DNA from: Bradyrhizobium sp. CCGE-LA001
GTDB taxonomy: Bacteria > Pseudomonadota > Alphaproteobacteria > Rhizobiales > Xanthobacteraceae
Length of the DNA stretch: 64,000 bases
Direction of reading: 5' to 3'
Assembly: GCF_000296215.2 (NCBI RefSeq)
Contig: NZ_CP013949.1
Span: forward strand, 5,573,501-5,637,500
The position numbers and the translations under genes are program-made. Positions 32,362 through 41,685 of the stretch are shown here, in pieces (within the stretch, counting starts at the first letter, position 1; the number at the start of each line of letters is the position of its first letter). The notes beneath the pieces are model-generated. The model saw only the letters and a list, made by a program, of their open reading frames with translations, was not told the origin of the DNA and searched no databases.

Positions 32362-33735
32362 TCAGTCATTCCATCGAAGTAGCGGCGCTCCATACGCCCT
32401 CCTCCAGACGGACAGGAAGCGCGGAAACCAGGAGTGCGCCACTGCGCCCTTGTACGCCCAGGTGCGGTATTTCAGGCCCTGTTCGGAGATCAATTCCTGA
32501 TATCCGCCGTGCACCTCGGTCGCGGTGCGAATGTCCTTCAATATGCTTTGAGCGCAAGCGCGGTAGGTGTCGCTCCCCGAGGCTTCGTCGTAGTCCAGCA
32601 TGCGATCCGCGAACTCGACGTTGAACGTCGGCCAGGAGGAGCGCCCCTGATAGGCGGGCGCAGCGACCTTGTGGATCATCTTGGTCCGCGGATTATCCGC
32701 CGATACCAGGAAATGGAACGTGCTCGGGATCCGAAACCGCGGTTCGGCGATGACCAGATTCGTGGTCGCCGCAAACAGCGCCCGTTCGCTGACATCGCTC
32801 ATATCCCAGAAGCCGCGATGCACGCCGACGAAGTCCAGCGCAACCGAGGACGCGGGCGTGCCCGCCCGACCATCCAGGGAATGCCTTATGTAGCCGTTCT
32901 TGCCGAACAGGCGGAGCAGGTCCCGCTTGTATTGCGCGAGTTCGCGCCCGAGCAGCCGCTTCAGCTCGATCTCCCCGACGATACCGAGCTGCACGCCCCA
33001 GACGAACGTCGTGTAGACGCAGGCATTGGTGACGAAACGCCTGCGCTCGGCACGGGTGTCCGTTGCCGCAGAGCGCGGGCCACGAGCGTCGCACAGCAGA
33101 TATCTGGTGCCGCCGTCGTCGAACGGCTCCAGCTCGCTCGCGAGCTGGAGGATCGCGCGCTTCAGGTCATCGCCGTATTCGGCCAGCAGCAGGCGACCGG
33201 CGTGCGCGCATTGCGACATTGCCAGATAGGACGACGCCCGCTCCTCAGCAGAGATCATCTGCCGGAGACCGGCGAGGATGCCGAGCAGCGTGTCCGAAGG
33301 CCGCGAGAAATAGTTCACGCCGAGATACCGGCCGCGCCCCGCCGGCACGATGGTCGTGGTGACGACGTTGGCACGGACCGCCTCCAGCAGCAGGCGCACG
33401 CTCTTCTCGAGCAGCCGCACGCGCCGCACCGCGTCCTGCGAGTCCATAATGGTCTCGGGATCGAGCACGTCGGGATAGAACCAGGCGAAGTCGCGCGGAT
33501 AATAGGCCGAGGCGTGGGGCGCGCCGGTGACGAGGAATGCCTCTGTCACCGAGAAGGCGCTATCCATCGAGTGCCGGTAGAGATCCGCGATAGCCGACAG
33601 CGAATGAGGCGACCTCCTCAGGAATCGATCGCCGAGGAAATTGACCGCCTGAAGCGCGTTGGCGACGAAGGTCGCAGTCACGCCCTGATAAAACCGGTTT
33701 CCGCGATGTGACGGCAAGGAAATATCGCTGTTCAT
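32362..33735 (-). CDS. hypothetical protein, possibly (alpha/alpha)6-barrel fold
   Basis: The 457-residue cytoplasmic-looking protein has repeated helix pairs and aromatic-rich loops (ASAYYPRDFAWFYPDV, YLGVNYFSRPSDTLLG, HSWFPRFLSVWRRAYG). These recall six-hairpin glycosidase-like proteins, but I cannot identify a catalytic acid pair or name a family. No signal peptide. It is convergent with the formamidase gene and shares strand with the amidohydrolase gene upstream, 93 bases away. It has no evident tie to nitrogen metabolism. Confidence 0.6.
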   Translation of the reverse strand: MNSDISLPSHRGNRFYQGVTATFVANALQAVNFLGDRFLRRSPHSLSAIADLYRHSMDSAFSVTEAFLVTGAPHASAYYPRDFAWFYPDVLDPETIMDSQDAVRRVRLLEKSVRLLLEAVRANVVTTTIVPAGRGRYLGVNYFSRPSDTLLGILAGLRQMISAEERASSYLAMSQCAHAGRLLLAEYGDDLKRAILQLASELEPFDDGGTRYLLCDARGPRSAATDTRAERRRFVTNACVYTTFVWGVQLGIVGEIELKRLLGRELAQYKRDLLRLFGKNGYIRHSLDGRAGTPASSVALDFVGVHRGFWDMSDVSERALFAATTNLVIAEPRFRIPSTFHFLVSADNPRTKMIHKVAAPAYQGRSSWPTFNVEFADRMLDYDEASGSDTYRACAQSILKDIRTATEVHGGYQELISEQGLKYRTWAYKGAVAHSWFPRFLSVWRRAYGAPLLRWND

Positions 33736-33828
33736 GTACGCCTGATCGTGATCCCCGGCGATCGCCGGTCACCGTCACAAGTGTGACTGATTCGTGTCTC
33801 GCCCCGATGACAAGCGGATTCCAGGGTG

Positions 33829-35103
33829 TCAGTTCGAGCCAGCGCCGGCTTCCCGCGACTTGAAATTCTCGACCACCCGCAGCAGCACCCGCGCGCCCGC
33901 ATCGGCATCGGCGAGCTCGACATGCTCATCGGGATGATGGCTGATACCGCCGCGGCAGCGGACGAAGATCATGCCGACATCGGCGACGTCGATCATCGCC
34001 ATGCCGTCATGCCCGGCCCCGCTCGGCAGCTCGAATGCAGCGAAGCCTTCCGCGACGATCGCCTGCGCGATCTGTTCCTTCAGCCAGGGGGCGCAAGGCG
34101 CGGTGCGATTCTCGTGGGTGACGTCGAGCTGGAGCTTCAGTTGCCGGCGCCCGGCGATCGCCTCGATCTGGCGGACGATTTCGGCGACCGCGCGCTTGCG
34201 ATGCATGTCGGTCGGCGCGCGCATATCGATGGTGAAGGACACCTCGCCCGGAATGACGTTGGTCGCGCCGGGCGTGGCGTGGATATATCCGACGGTCCCA
34301 ACGAGCCCGTCGGTGTCGGCCTGGCAAAATTGTTCGATCGCCCCGATGCATTCGGCGGCCCCTGTGAGTGCGTCGCGGCGAAGCGCCATCGGCACCGTGC
34401 CGGCATGCCCGGCCATGCCGGTCAGCCGCGCGGCAAGCCGTGTCGCGCCAGCGATCGCGGTGACCACGCCGACCGGCAGGTTCTGCGCTTCCAGCACCGG
34501 CCCCTGCTCGATATGCAGCTCCAGATAGGCGAGCAGCTCGCGCCGCGACCGCGCAGCCGCCCCGATATGATCGGGGTCGAGACCGAACGCGATGAGCGCA
34601 TCACGCATCGACACGCCGTCGCGGTCGCACGTGTTCAGAACGCTCTCGTCGAATGTACCGGCCACCGCACGGCTGCCGAGAAGCGTCGAGGCGAAACGCA
34701 CCCCTTCTTCGTCGGCAAAGCCGACGACCTCGATCGCGAAGGGCAAGCGCTTGCCGCGGCGGTTGAGGTCCGCGACGCAGGCGATCGCCGTGATCACGCC
34801 GAGCGGCCCGTCCCATTTGCCGGCATCGCGCACGGTGTCGTAATGCGAGCCGAGCATCAGGCAGGGCGCACCTGGCCGCTCGCCTTCATAGCGGCCGCAG
34901 ACATTGCCGATCGCATCCAGACGCGCACTCATGCCGGCCTCGCGCATCCAGCGCAGGATGAGGTCCGCAGCCTCGCGCAGCTCGTTGCTGAGATAGACGC
35001 GGGTGAGGTTGCCCGCCTCCTCCGAGATCGCGCTGAGCTCGTCGATGCGGCTCACGATCTGTTCGCCGAGCGATGTCGTCTGAGCGGCGTTACCAGCGTC
35101 CAT
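33829..35103 (-). CDS. allantoate amidohydrolase/N-carbamoylase-type M20 hydrolase
   Basis: The 424-residue M20-family metalloenzyme shows the binuclear site in GSHYDTVRDAGKWDGPLGV, VGFADEEGVRF and LELHIEQGPVLE, with TGMAGHAGTVPM in the dimerisation domain. AllC-type enzymes release ammonia from allantoate, and close relatives hydrolyse N-carbamoyl amino acids. The divergent purine-importer operon and the allantoinase further right favour allantoate as substrate. The ATG at 35103 is chosen with GGGAAG upstream; the longer frame to 35298 looks non-coding. Confidence 0.85.
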   Translation of the reverse strand: MDAGNAAQTTSLGEQIVSRIDELSAISEEAGNLTRVYLSNELREAADLILRWMREAGMSARLDAIGNVCGRYEGERPGAPCLMLGSHYDTVRDAGKWDGPLGVITAIACVADLNRRGKRLPFAIEVVGFADEEGVRFASTLLGSRAVAGTFDESVLNTCDRDGVSMRDALIAFGLDPDHIGAAARSRRELLAYLELHIEQGPVLEAQNLPVGVVTAIAGATRLAARLTGMAGHAGTVPMALRRDALTGAAECIGAIEQFCQADTDGLVGTVGYIHATPGATNVIPGEVSFTIDMRAPTDMHRKRAVAEIVRQIEAIAGRRQLKLQLDVTHENRTAPCAPWLKEQIAQAIVAEGFAAFELPSGAGHDGMAMIDVADVGMIFVRCRGGISHHPDEHVELADADAGARVLLRVVENFKSREAGAGSN

Positions 35104-35503
35104 CTCGGCGGGCTTCCCATCTCGCGGGACAACGGCGGTCCCGATGACAGTAGGTACAAGTTCAGTGCCGGCGAAGATCGCATCCGGCGCCGTTTCGATC
35201 CACGCGTCGTTAGCATGAATGAGGGCGAGCGGCCGACAGTCCCAACCCGCGTGCACACACGCGAAACAGTTAAGAGTGCTCAACTCCATTGCATACAATG
35301 GGGAATTACTGCCCAGAAATTAATCTGCCGGCTTCCTGATGAGGATTCGAGCAACCGATCGAATTCGAATGTTATCAATGACTTAAATTCGAAGCCGCCG
35401 TCCGAGGCCTGTGGCACGAAGCTTGCGACACTTCATCCCGGGCGCCGCCAGACCGGCGGTAGCCGCGAGGTCAAGGCGGGGCATCCGCCAAGGGGGGCAA
35501 GCA
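35104..35503. promoter_or_regulatory. divergent control region of the nitrogen-scavenging genes
   Basis: This 400-base gap separates the amidohydrolase (minus) from the BMP importer operon (plus). The A+T-rich part at about 35330-35400 contains several copies of TTCGAA or ATTCGA (for example GAATTCGAATG and AAATTCGAAGCC), which may be operator half-sites. No protein gene is seen. Confidence 0.45.
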
Positions 35504-36616
35504 ATGGATTTTGGCAGGATTTCACGACGTCATGTGTTGCAAGGCGGTGCGGCCCTGACCCTCGGCGCTGCCGCCGGCATCCGCCCGGCCTTCGCGGCCG
35601 AGACGACCATCGGCTTCATCTATGTCGGCTCGCGCGACGACTACGGCTACAACCAGGCCCATGCGCAGGGCGCTGCCGCCCTGAAAAAGATTCCCGGGCT
35701 CAAGGTCGTCGAGGAAGAGAAGGTCCCGGAGACCGACGCGGTCGAGAAGACGATCGAGTCCATGATCAATCTCGACGGCGCCACCCTGCTCTTCCCGACC
35801 TCGTTCGGCTACTACAATCCGCATGTGACCAAGATGGCCGCCAAATACCCGAAGCTGCGCTTCGAGCACTGCGGCGGCCTCTGGAGCGACAAGGATCCGA
35901 AGAACGCCGGCAGCTATTTCGGCTACATCGACGAAGCTCAATATATCTCCGGCATCGTCGCCGGCTACACCTCGAAAGGTGGCAAGCTCGGCTTCGTTGC
36001 GGCAAAGCCGATCCCGCAGGTGCTGCGCAACATCAACGCCTTCACCCTCGGCGCCAGGCTCGCCAATCCCAAGGCCACGACGCAGGTCATCTTCACGGGT
36101 GACTGGTCGATGCCGGTCAAGGAGGCCGAGGCCACCAACAGCCTGATCGACCAGGGCGTCGACGTGCTCACCTGCCATGTCGACGGTCCCAAGACCATGG
36201 TCGAGAACGCCGCGCGCCGCGGCGCCTTCGTCTGCGGCTACCACACCAACCAGTCGCCGCTCGCGCCGAAGGCATATCTCACGGGCGCGGAGTGGAATTG
36301 GGAAGCGCTCTATCCGAAATTCGTGAAGATGATCGCCGGCGGCGAGAGCATTCCGAACTTCTACCGCGGCGGCCTCAAGGAGGAGATCGTCAAGACCTCG
36401 CCATATGGTGAAGCTGTTTCCGCCGAAGCGCGCAAGCACGCCGACGAGGTCAAGGCCAAATTCCTCTCGGCCGAAGGCTATGCCATCTTCAAGGGCGGGC
36501 TGGTCGACAACAAGGGCAAGACGGTGATTCCCGCCGGCACTGATCGAGGCCAGAAGGATCCCGAGCTGGAAAAGATGGACTACCTCGTCGAAGGCGTGCT
36601 CGGAGCGACTTCGTGA
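35504..36616 (+). CDS. BMP-family ABC transporter substrate-binding protein 1
   Basis: The 370-residue periplasmic protein has a twin-arginine signal (RISRRHVLQGGAALTLGAAA). Its mature domain is of the BMP/PnrA class (TIGFIYVGSRDDYGYNQAHA, then ESMINLDGATLLFPTSFGYY), which binds nucleosides or purines. A GGGGGGCAAGCA leader precedes this ATG. It is the first gene of a six-gene operon that encodes an importer plus a biuret-hydrolase-like and a guanine-deaminase-like enzyme. The ligand is therefore likely a purine or a urea-like compound. Confidence 0.88.
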   Translation: MDFGRISRRHVLQGGAALTLGAAAGIRPAFAAETTIGFIYVGSRDDYGYNQAHAQGAAALKKIPGLKVVEEEKVPETDAVEKTIESMINLDGATLLFPTSFGYYNPHVTKMAAKYPKLRFEHCGGLWSDKDPKNAGSYFGYIDEAQYISGIVAGYTSKGGKLGFVAAKPIPQVLRNINAFTLGARLANPKATTQVIFTGDWSMPVKEAEATNSLIDQGVDVLTCHVDGPKTMVENAARRGAFVCGYHTNQSPLAPKAYLTGAEWNWEALYPKFVKMIAGGESIPNFYRGGLKEEIVKTSPYGEAVSAEARKHADEVKAKFLSAEGYAIFKGGLVDNKGKTVIPAGTDRGQKDPELEKMDYLVEGVLGATS

Positions 36617-37725
36617 CGAGCGAAGCTGCGGATTCCCCTGGTGCGGCCGGGACGATTGCCCCGGCCGCCGATCCCGGCTTTCTCCAGCGCCACGGCGCGA
36701 CGATCGAGTACATCCTCATCCCGGGCGCGGCGCTCGTCGGCGCGCTCGTGGTCTTCGGCATCTTCGTCGCGATGTCCGGCAAGAATCCGCTCGATCTCTA
36801 TTTCTACATGTATTACGGCGCGTTCGGCACCTGGTTCTCCTGGCAGAACACGCTCACGCGCGCTGCTCCCCTGATCCTGACGGCACTCTGCACCGCGCTG
36901 CCCGCGCAACTCGGCATGGTCATCATCGGCGGCGAAGGCGCGCTGCTGATCGGCGCGCTGACAGCGACCAGCGCGGCGCTCGCGCTTCAGGGCATGCCGC
37001 CGCTCGTCGTGCAGATCGCCATGGTCTGCGCCGGCGTGGCCGGTGGCGGCTTGTGGATCATGCTGTCGGGCGGCCTGCGACAGTATCGCGGCGTCAACGA
37101 AACGATTTCGAGCCTGCTGCTCGTCTACATCGCGCTCGCGATCCTCAACCACCTCGTCGAAGGCGCGATGCGCGATCCCGCCAGCCTCAACAAGCCTTCG
37201 ACGCGCGAGATCGGCGCCGCCAACATGATCGGCACCATTCCCGGCACCGACGTGCATTGGGGCCTGGTGTTCGGGCTGGTCGCTGCCATCGCCGCTTACA
37301 TCCTGATCTATCACACCGTGTTCGGCTTCGCCGCGCGCGTCGCCGGCGGCAACATCCGCGCCGCGAAGATCGTCGGCCTCGGCGTCAACAAGCTGATCCT
37401 GACCATCTGCTTCCTGGCGGGCGGCGCCGCCGGCGTTGCCGGCATGATCGAAGTTGCCGCCGTACAAGGACGCACCAACGCCAATCTCGCGGCGGGTTAC
37501 GGCTTCACCGGCATCCTCGTCGCCTTCCTCGCTCGGCAGAATCCACTTGCGATCATTCCGGTCGCGATCCTGCTCGGCGGCATCAGCGCCAGCGGCGGCC
37601 TGCTGCAACGCCGCCTGGGGCTGCCCGATGCTTCCGTGCTGGTGCTCCAGGGCATCATCTTCGTCTTCGTGCTGGCCAGCGACGCGCTCTACGGCCGCAT
37701 CGGTTTCCTGAAGGGAAAATCCTGA
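36613..37725 (+). CDS. BMP-type ABC importer permease 1A
   Basis: The 370-residue inner-membrane permease has eight to ten hydrophobic helices and the family pattern MVIIGGEGALLIGALTATSA and ETISSLLLVYIALAIL. The GTG start overlaps the stop of the binding-protein gene (GTGA), indicating translational coupling. It forms a heterodimeric channel with the next gene product. Confidence 0.9.
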   Translation: MTSEAADSPGAAGTIAPAADPGFLQRHGATIEYILIPGAALVGALVVFGIFVAMSGKNPLDLYFYMYYGAFGTWFSWQNTLTRAAPLILTALCTALPAQLGMVIIGGEGALLIGALTATSAALALQGMPPLVVQIAMVCAGVAGGGLWIMLSGGLRQYRGVNETISSLLLVYIALAILNHLVEGAMRDPASLNKPSTREIGAANMIGTIPGTDVHWGLVFGLVAAIAAYILIYHTVFGFAARVAGGNIRAAKIVGLGVNKLILTICFLAGGAAGVAGMIEVAAVQGRTNANLAAGYGFTGILVAFLARQNPLAIIPVAILLGGISASGGLLQRRLGLPDASVLVLQGIIFVFVLASDALYGRIGFLKGKS

Positions 37726-38651
37726 TGGCAGACGGATCGATCGGACTCTGGACCGTCCCCCTCGCCGTGCTCGGCGGCGCCATTCGCGTCTCGACGCCAT
37801 TCCTCTTTGTCAGCCTGGGGGAGTGCATCACCGAGCGCTCCGGCCGCATCAATCTCGGCCTCGAAGGCACGCTGGTGATGGGCGCGATGAGCGCCTACGG
37901 CATCTCGTATCTCTCGGGATCACCGTGGCTAGGCGTGCTCGCCGCCGGCATCACCGGTGCGCTTTTCGGCGCGCTGCACGCCGGCATCTGCTCGCTGCCG
38001 CGCGTCAACGACATCGCGGTCGGCATCGCCTTGATGCTGCTCGGCACCGGCCTCGCCTTCTATCTCGGCAAGCCGCTGATCGAGCCCACCGCGGCGCGCC
38101 TGCCCGCGATCGATTTCGGCTGGTGGAGCGACGTTCCGCAGGTGCGCGCCGCGCTGCGCGTCAATGTCCTGTTCTTGATCGGCGTCGCGCTCGCGCCGAT
38201 CCTGTACTGGGCCTTCCGCACCACGCGCTGGGGCTTGCTTATCCGCACGGCCGGCGAGAGCTCCGATGCCGCGCGCGCGATGGGCCATTCCGTGTCGCTG
38301 ATCCGGCTGCGCGCCACCATGGTCGGCGGCTTCCTCGCCGGCATCGGCGGCTCGTTCCTGTCGCTGTTCTACCCTGGCAGCTGGAACGAGGGCCTCTCCT
38401 CGGGCCAGGGTATCACCGCGGTCGCGCTCGTGATCTTCGCGCGTTGGGATCCTCTGCTGTGCCTGTGGGCCTCGCTTGCCTTCGGCGGCGCCGCGGCGCT
38501 GGGGCCGGCGCTGCAATCGGTTGGCATCACCTCCGGCTATCACCTCTTCAACGCCGCGCCCTACATCCTGACGCTGGCGATCATGATCATCACCTGCTCG
38601 CCGAAACGCACGCTGACCGGAGCCCCGGCGGAATTGTCGATCACACGCTAG
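37725..38651 (+). CDS. BMP-type ABC importer permease 1B
   Basis: The 308-residue permease begins MADGSIGLWTVPLAVLGGAI and contains FVSLGECITERSGRINLGLE, the hallmark of the second permease in nucleoside-type importers. Its ATG overlaps the preceding stop (TGATG). The partner permease and ATPase are in the same operon. Confidence 0.9.
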   Translation: MADGSIGLWTVPLAVLGGAIRVSTPFLFVSLGECITERSGRINLGLEGTLVMGAMSAYGISYLSGSPWLGVLAAGITGALFGALHAGICSLPRVNDIAVGIALMLLGTGLAFYLGKPLIEPTAARLPAIDFGWWSDVPQVRAALRVNVLFLIGVALAPILYWAFRTTRWGLLIRTAGESSDAARAMGHSVSLIRLRATMVGGFLAGIGGSFLSLFYPGSWNEGLSSGQGITAVALVIFARWDPLLCLWASLAFGGAAALGPALQSVGITSGYHLFNAAPYILTLAIMIITCSPKRTLTGAPAELSITR

Positions 38652-38662
38652 AGAGCAACACC

Positions 38663-39346
38663 ATGCCTGAGCGCTACATCAAGTCCGAGCCCTATGCCTG
38701 GCCCTATAACGGCGATCTCCGCCCCGAGAACACCGCGCTCGTCATCATCGACATGCAGACCGATTTCTGCGGCGTCGGGGGCTATGTCGACAAGATGGGC
38801 TACGATCTCTCGCTGACGCGGGCGCCGATCGAGCCGATCAGGAAGCTGCTCGCCGCGATGCGCAAGCAGGGCTTCCACATCATCCACACCCGCGAAGGCC
38901 ACCGCCCCGATCTCTCCGATCTTCCCGCCAACAAGCGCTGGCGTTCGCGTCAGATCGGCGCCGGCATTGGCGATCCCGGCCCTTGTGGCCGCATCCTGGT
39001 GCGCGGTGAGCCCGGCTGGGATATCATCCCCGAGCTTGCCCCGCTGCCGGGCGAGACGATCATCGACAAGCCCGGCAAGGGCTCGTTCTGCGCCACCGAC
39101 CTCGAGCTGATCCTGCGGGTGCGCGGCATCGACAACATCATCCTCACGGGGATCACCACCGACGTCTGCGTTCACACCACCATGCGCGAGGCCAACGACC
39201 GCGGCTTCGAATGCGTGCTGCTGCACGATTGCTGCGGCGCGACCGACAAGAGCAACCACGACCACGCGCTCAAGATGATCAAGATGCAGGGTGGCGTGTT
39301 CGGCGCGGTCTCGACCTCCGACGCCGTCATCGGAGCGATTTCGTGA
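38663..39346 (+). CDS. biuH: biuret amidohydrolase-like cysteine hydrolase
   Basis: The 227-residue isochorismatase-like hydrolase has the triad Asp30 (VIIDMQTDF), Lys136 (IIDKPGKGSF) and Cys169 (TGITTDVCVHTTM). The overall sequence, including PYAWPYNGDLRPENTALVII and REGHRPDLSDLPANKRWRS, closely follows the biuret hydrolase described from Rhizobium leguminosarum. That enzyme cuts biuret to allophanate and ammonia. Related amidases such as RutB act on ureidoacrylate and cannot be excluded. It sits between permease and ATPase genes and overlaps the latter, so hydrolysis is tied to import. Confidence 0.82.
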   Translation: MPERYIKSEPYAWPYNGDLRPENTALVIIDMQTDFCGVGGYVDKMGYDLSLTRAPIEPIRKLLAAMRKQGFHIIHTREGHRPDLSDLPANKRWRSRQIGAGIGDPGPCGRILVRGEPGWDIIPELAPLPGETIIDKPGKGSFCATDLELILRVRGIDNIILTGITTDVCVHTTMREANDRGFECVLLHDCCGATDKSNHDHALKMIKMQGGVFGAVSTSDAVIGAIS

Positions 39347-40875
39347 TCATCGGCGAAACACCGCCGCCGCCCGGCGCTTTCGGCGTCGACGCCATCGCCA
39401 TGACGATGCGCTTCGGCGATTTCCTGGCGCTCGACAATGTCGAGCTGAAGGTGCGGCCGGGCTCGTTCCACGCGCTGCTCGGCGAGAACGGTGCCGGTAA
39501 GTCGACCCTCGTCAAATGCATCATGGGCTACTACCACGCAACCGAGGGCGACATCCTGGTCGGCGGCCGCGAGCAAGCGATCACCAATCCCAAGGACGCC
39601 CATGCCCTCGGCCTTGGCATGGTCTATCAGCATTTCACGCTGGTGCCGGCAATGACGGTGGCGGAGAATCTCGTGCTGGCGCGCGACGACGTGCCGGCGG
39701 TGATGAACTGGCCGAAAGAGATGAAGGAACTTGAGGCGTTCCTCGCACGGATGCCCTTCAAGGTGCCGCTCAGCGCGAAGGTCTCCGACATCTCAGCCGG
39801 CGAACGCCAGAAGTGCGAGATCCTCAAGCAGCTCTATCTGAAGCGACGTTTCCTGATCCTGGACGAGCCGACCTCGGTGCTGACGCCGGCGGAAGCCGAC
39901 GAGATGCTCGGCATGCTCCGCGACATGGTCGTCAGGGGCGAGCTGACCATCCTGATGATCACGCACAAGTTCCGCGAGGTCATGGCCTTCGCCGACGACG
40001 TCACCATCCTGCGTCGCGGCAAGCTCGCCGGGCACGGCAAGGTCGCCGAGCTCACCCCGGATGCGATGGCCCGCACCATGATCGGCGCCGAGGAGCTGAC
40101 GGTGCAGCCGCCGCGCACCGGCGAGACTGGCCAAGCCAGGCTCGAGCTGCAAAAGCTCCGCGCGCTCGACGACGCCGGTGGCATCGCCGTCCATGACGTA
40201 TCGCTCACCGTGCGCACCGGCGAGATCGTAGGGATCGCCGGTGTGTCCGGCAACGGCCAGCGCCAGCTCGTCGAGGTTTTGGCCGGCCAGCGCGAGGCCG
40301 AAAGCGGCGAGATCCGCGTTGCCGGAGATCCCTACCGCGCCAGCCGCGAGGAGATGCGACGCCACAAGATGTCGCTGCTGCCCGAGGAGCCGCTGAAGAA
40401 CGCCTGCGTTGGCGGCATGAGCGTCGCCGACAACATCGCCTTCCGCGAGTTCGACCGTGCACCTTTCGCCAGCGGCGGCTGGTGGCTCAATCGCGGCGCC
40501 TTCCGCGAAGACGCCAGGACCAAGATCGCCCAGTACAAGATCAAGACCCGCACGCCTGATACTCCGATCTCGGCGCTGTCGGGCGGCAATGTCCAGCGCG
40601 CCGTGCTGGCCCGCGAGCTCGCGGGTGACGTCGAGGTGCTGATCGCAGCCAATCCCTGCTTCGGCCTCGACTTCGCGGCGGTCGCACAGATCCACGCCGA
40701 GATCATGGCCGCGCGCAACCGCGGCGCGGCGGTGCTGCTGGTCAGCGAGGATCTCGACGAATTGCTCGAACTCTCCGACCGGCTGGTGGTGATGTTCCAC
40801 GGCGAATTCGTGTATGAAGCACGGACCAGCGAGGCCGATCTCACCGTGGTCGGCCGGCACATGGCGGGACATTGA
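39343..40875 (+). CDS. BMP-type ABC importer ATPase 1 (tandem NBD)
   Basis: The 510-residue protein has two fused nucleotide-binding domains of the RbsA/BMP class. The first has a full Walker A (LLGENGAGKSTLV) and Walker B (FLILDEPTSVL) with signature ISAGERQ. The second has the degenerate Walker A GVSGNGQRQL and signature LSGGNVQR, as usual in this family. The GTG start lies inside the end of the biuH-like gene (GTGA overlap). It energises the importer encoded just upstream. Confidence 0.9.
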   Translation: MIIGETPPPPGAFGVDAIAMTMRFGDFLALDNVELKVRPGSFHALLGENGAGKSTLVKCIMGYYHATEGDILVGGREQAITNPKDAHALGLGMVYQHFTLVPAMTVAENLVLARDDVPAVMNWPKEMKELEAFLARMPFKVPLSAKVSDISAGERQKCEILKQLYLKRRFLILDEPTSVLTPAEADEMLGMLRDMVVRGELTILMITHKFREVMAFADDVTILRRGKLAGHGKVAELTPDAMARTMIGAEELTVQPPRTGETGQARLELQKLRALDDAGGIAVHDVSLTVRTGEIVGIAGVSGNGQRQLVEVLAGQREAESGEIRVAGDPYRASREEMRRHKMSLLPEEPLKNACVGGMSVADNIAFREFDRAPFASGGWWLNRGAFREDARTKIAQYKIKTRTPDTPISALSGGNVQRAVLARELAGDVEVLIAANPCFGLDFAAVAQIHAEIMAARNRGAAVLLVSEDLDELLELSDRLVVMFHGEFVYEARTSEADLTVVGRHMAGH

Positions 40876-40888
40876 TCACGGAGGAGCT

Positions 40889-41374
40889 ATGGACGGTGCA
40901 TCGGAGCAGGACCAGCACTTCCTGCGCCTGTCCTTCGCGGTCGCCCGCCGCTCCCTCACCCATGGCAATCATCCCTTCGGCTGCATCGTCGTCGATGCGG
41001 ATGGCAAGGTGCTGATCGAGGCCGAGAACGGCTACATGCCGGATCACGACAGCACCGCGCATGCCGAGCGCCTCGCGGCAACGCAGGCCTGCCGCACACT
41101 CGACCGGAAGATGCTGGCGAAGGCGACGCTCTATTCCTCTGCCGAGCCCTGCGCGATGTGCGCCGGCGCAATCTACTGGGCCGGCATCGGCCGCGTGGTC
41201 TACGGCCTCAGCGAACACTGCCTGCGCGGTATCACGGGTAATCATCCGGACAATCCAACGCTCGATCTGTCCTGCCGCGAAGTCTTTGCCAGCGGGCAGC
41301 GGTCGACCGAGGTGGTTGGGCCGTTGCTCGAGGACGAGGCCGCAGCGCTGCACGACGGCGTGTGGACGAAGTAG
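40889..41374 (+). CDS. guanine deaminase-like nucleobase deaminase
   Basis: The 161-residue cytidine-deaminase-fold enzyme has the zinc motifs TAHAER and PCAMCAGAI with HGNHPFGCIVVDADGKV before them. Bacterial guanine deaminases of this compact type turn guanine into xanthine; a broader purine or pyrimidine deaminase is possible. GAGGAG at 40881-40886 is three bases from the ATG. As last gene of the importer operon it would feed xanthine to the xanthine dehydrogenase encoded at 47987-51537. Confidence 0.85.
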   Translation: MDGASEQDQHFLRLSFAVARRSLTHGNHPFGCIVVDADGKVLIEAENGYMPDHDSTAHAERLAATQACRTLDRKMLAKATLYSSAEPCAMCAGAIYWAGIGRVVYGLSEHCLRGITGNHPDNPTLDLSCREVFASGQRSTEVVGPLLEDEAAALHDGVWTK

Positions 41375-41685
41375 ATTACCCGGCGACCGCTACCAGCTGG
41401 GGCGAATGCGCCCGCGCGCCGTGCCTGCCATCGGCAGCCGTGGAAGCATAACGGGTTCCAACTGGCTCAAACCGTCATAAATTTGCAACAGGCGCCGCTC
41501 GCAGGCGCGATTGCTACGGCTGCTCATAATTTGCGGCAACCATCGTCCAAACCCGAAGCATCGACTCATCGGCACCACCGCACTGCCGCAGCGTTGAGCA
41601 AGGGATGAGGCTTTTTCACCTCTTACGCGACGGCTCAAACTGGCCCACAATTGAGGCACTTTCATCCACGCAAGCGCATCAGCGA
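41375..41685 (+). promoter_or_regulatory. control region of the second BMP importer
   Basis: These 311 bases hold no gene. Two similar A/T-rich motifs, TCATAAATTTGC near 41476 and TCATAATTTGCGGC near 41525, are spaced about 49 bases apart and could be binding sites for one regulator upstream of the ATPase gene. Confidence 0.4.

Noticed and set aside
32329..32624. C-terminal extension of the formamidase frame
   Set aside because: After the frameshift the translated tail is Arg/Pro-rich and antisense to the downstream minus-strand gene; it is not a fusion domain.
33826..36102. 758-codon plus-strand frame across the amidohydrolase and binding-protein genes
   Set aside because: It is antisense to a recognised M20 hydrolase and out of frame with the binding protein; residue composition is random-like.
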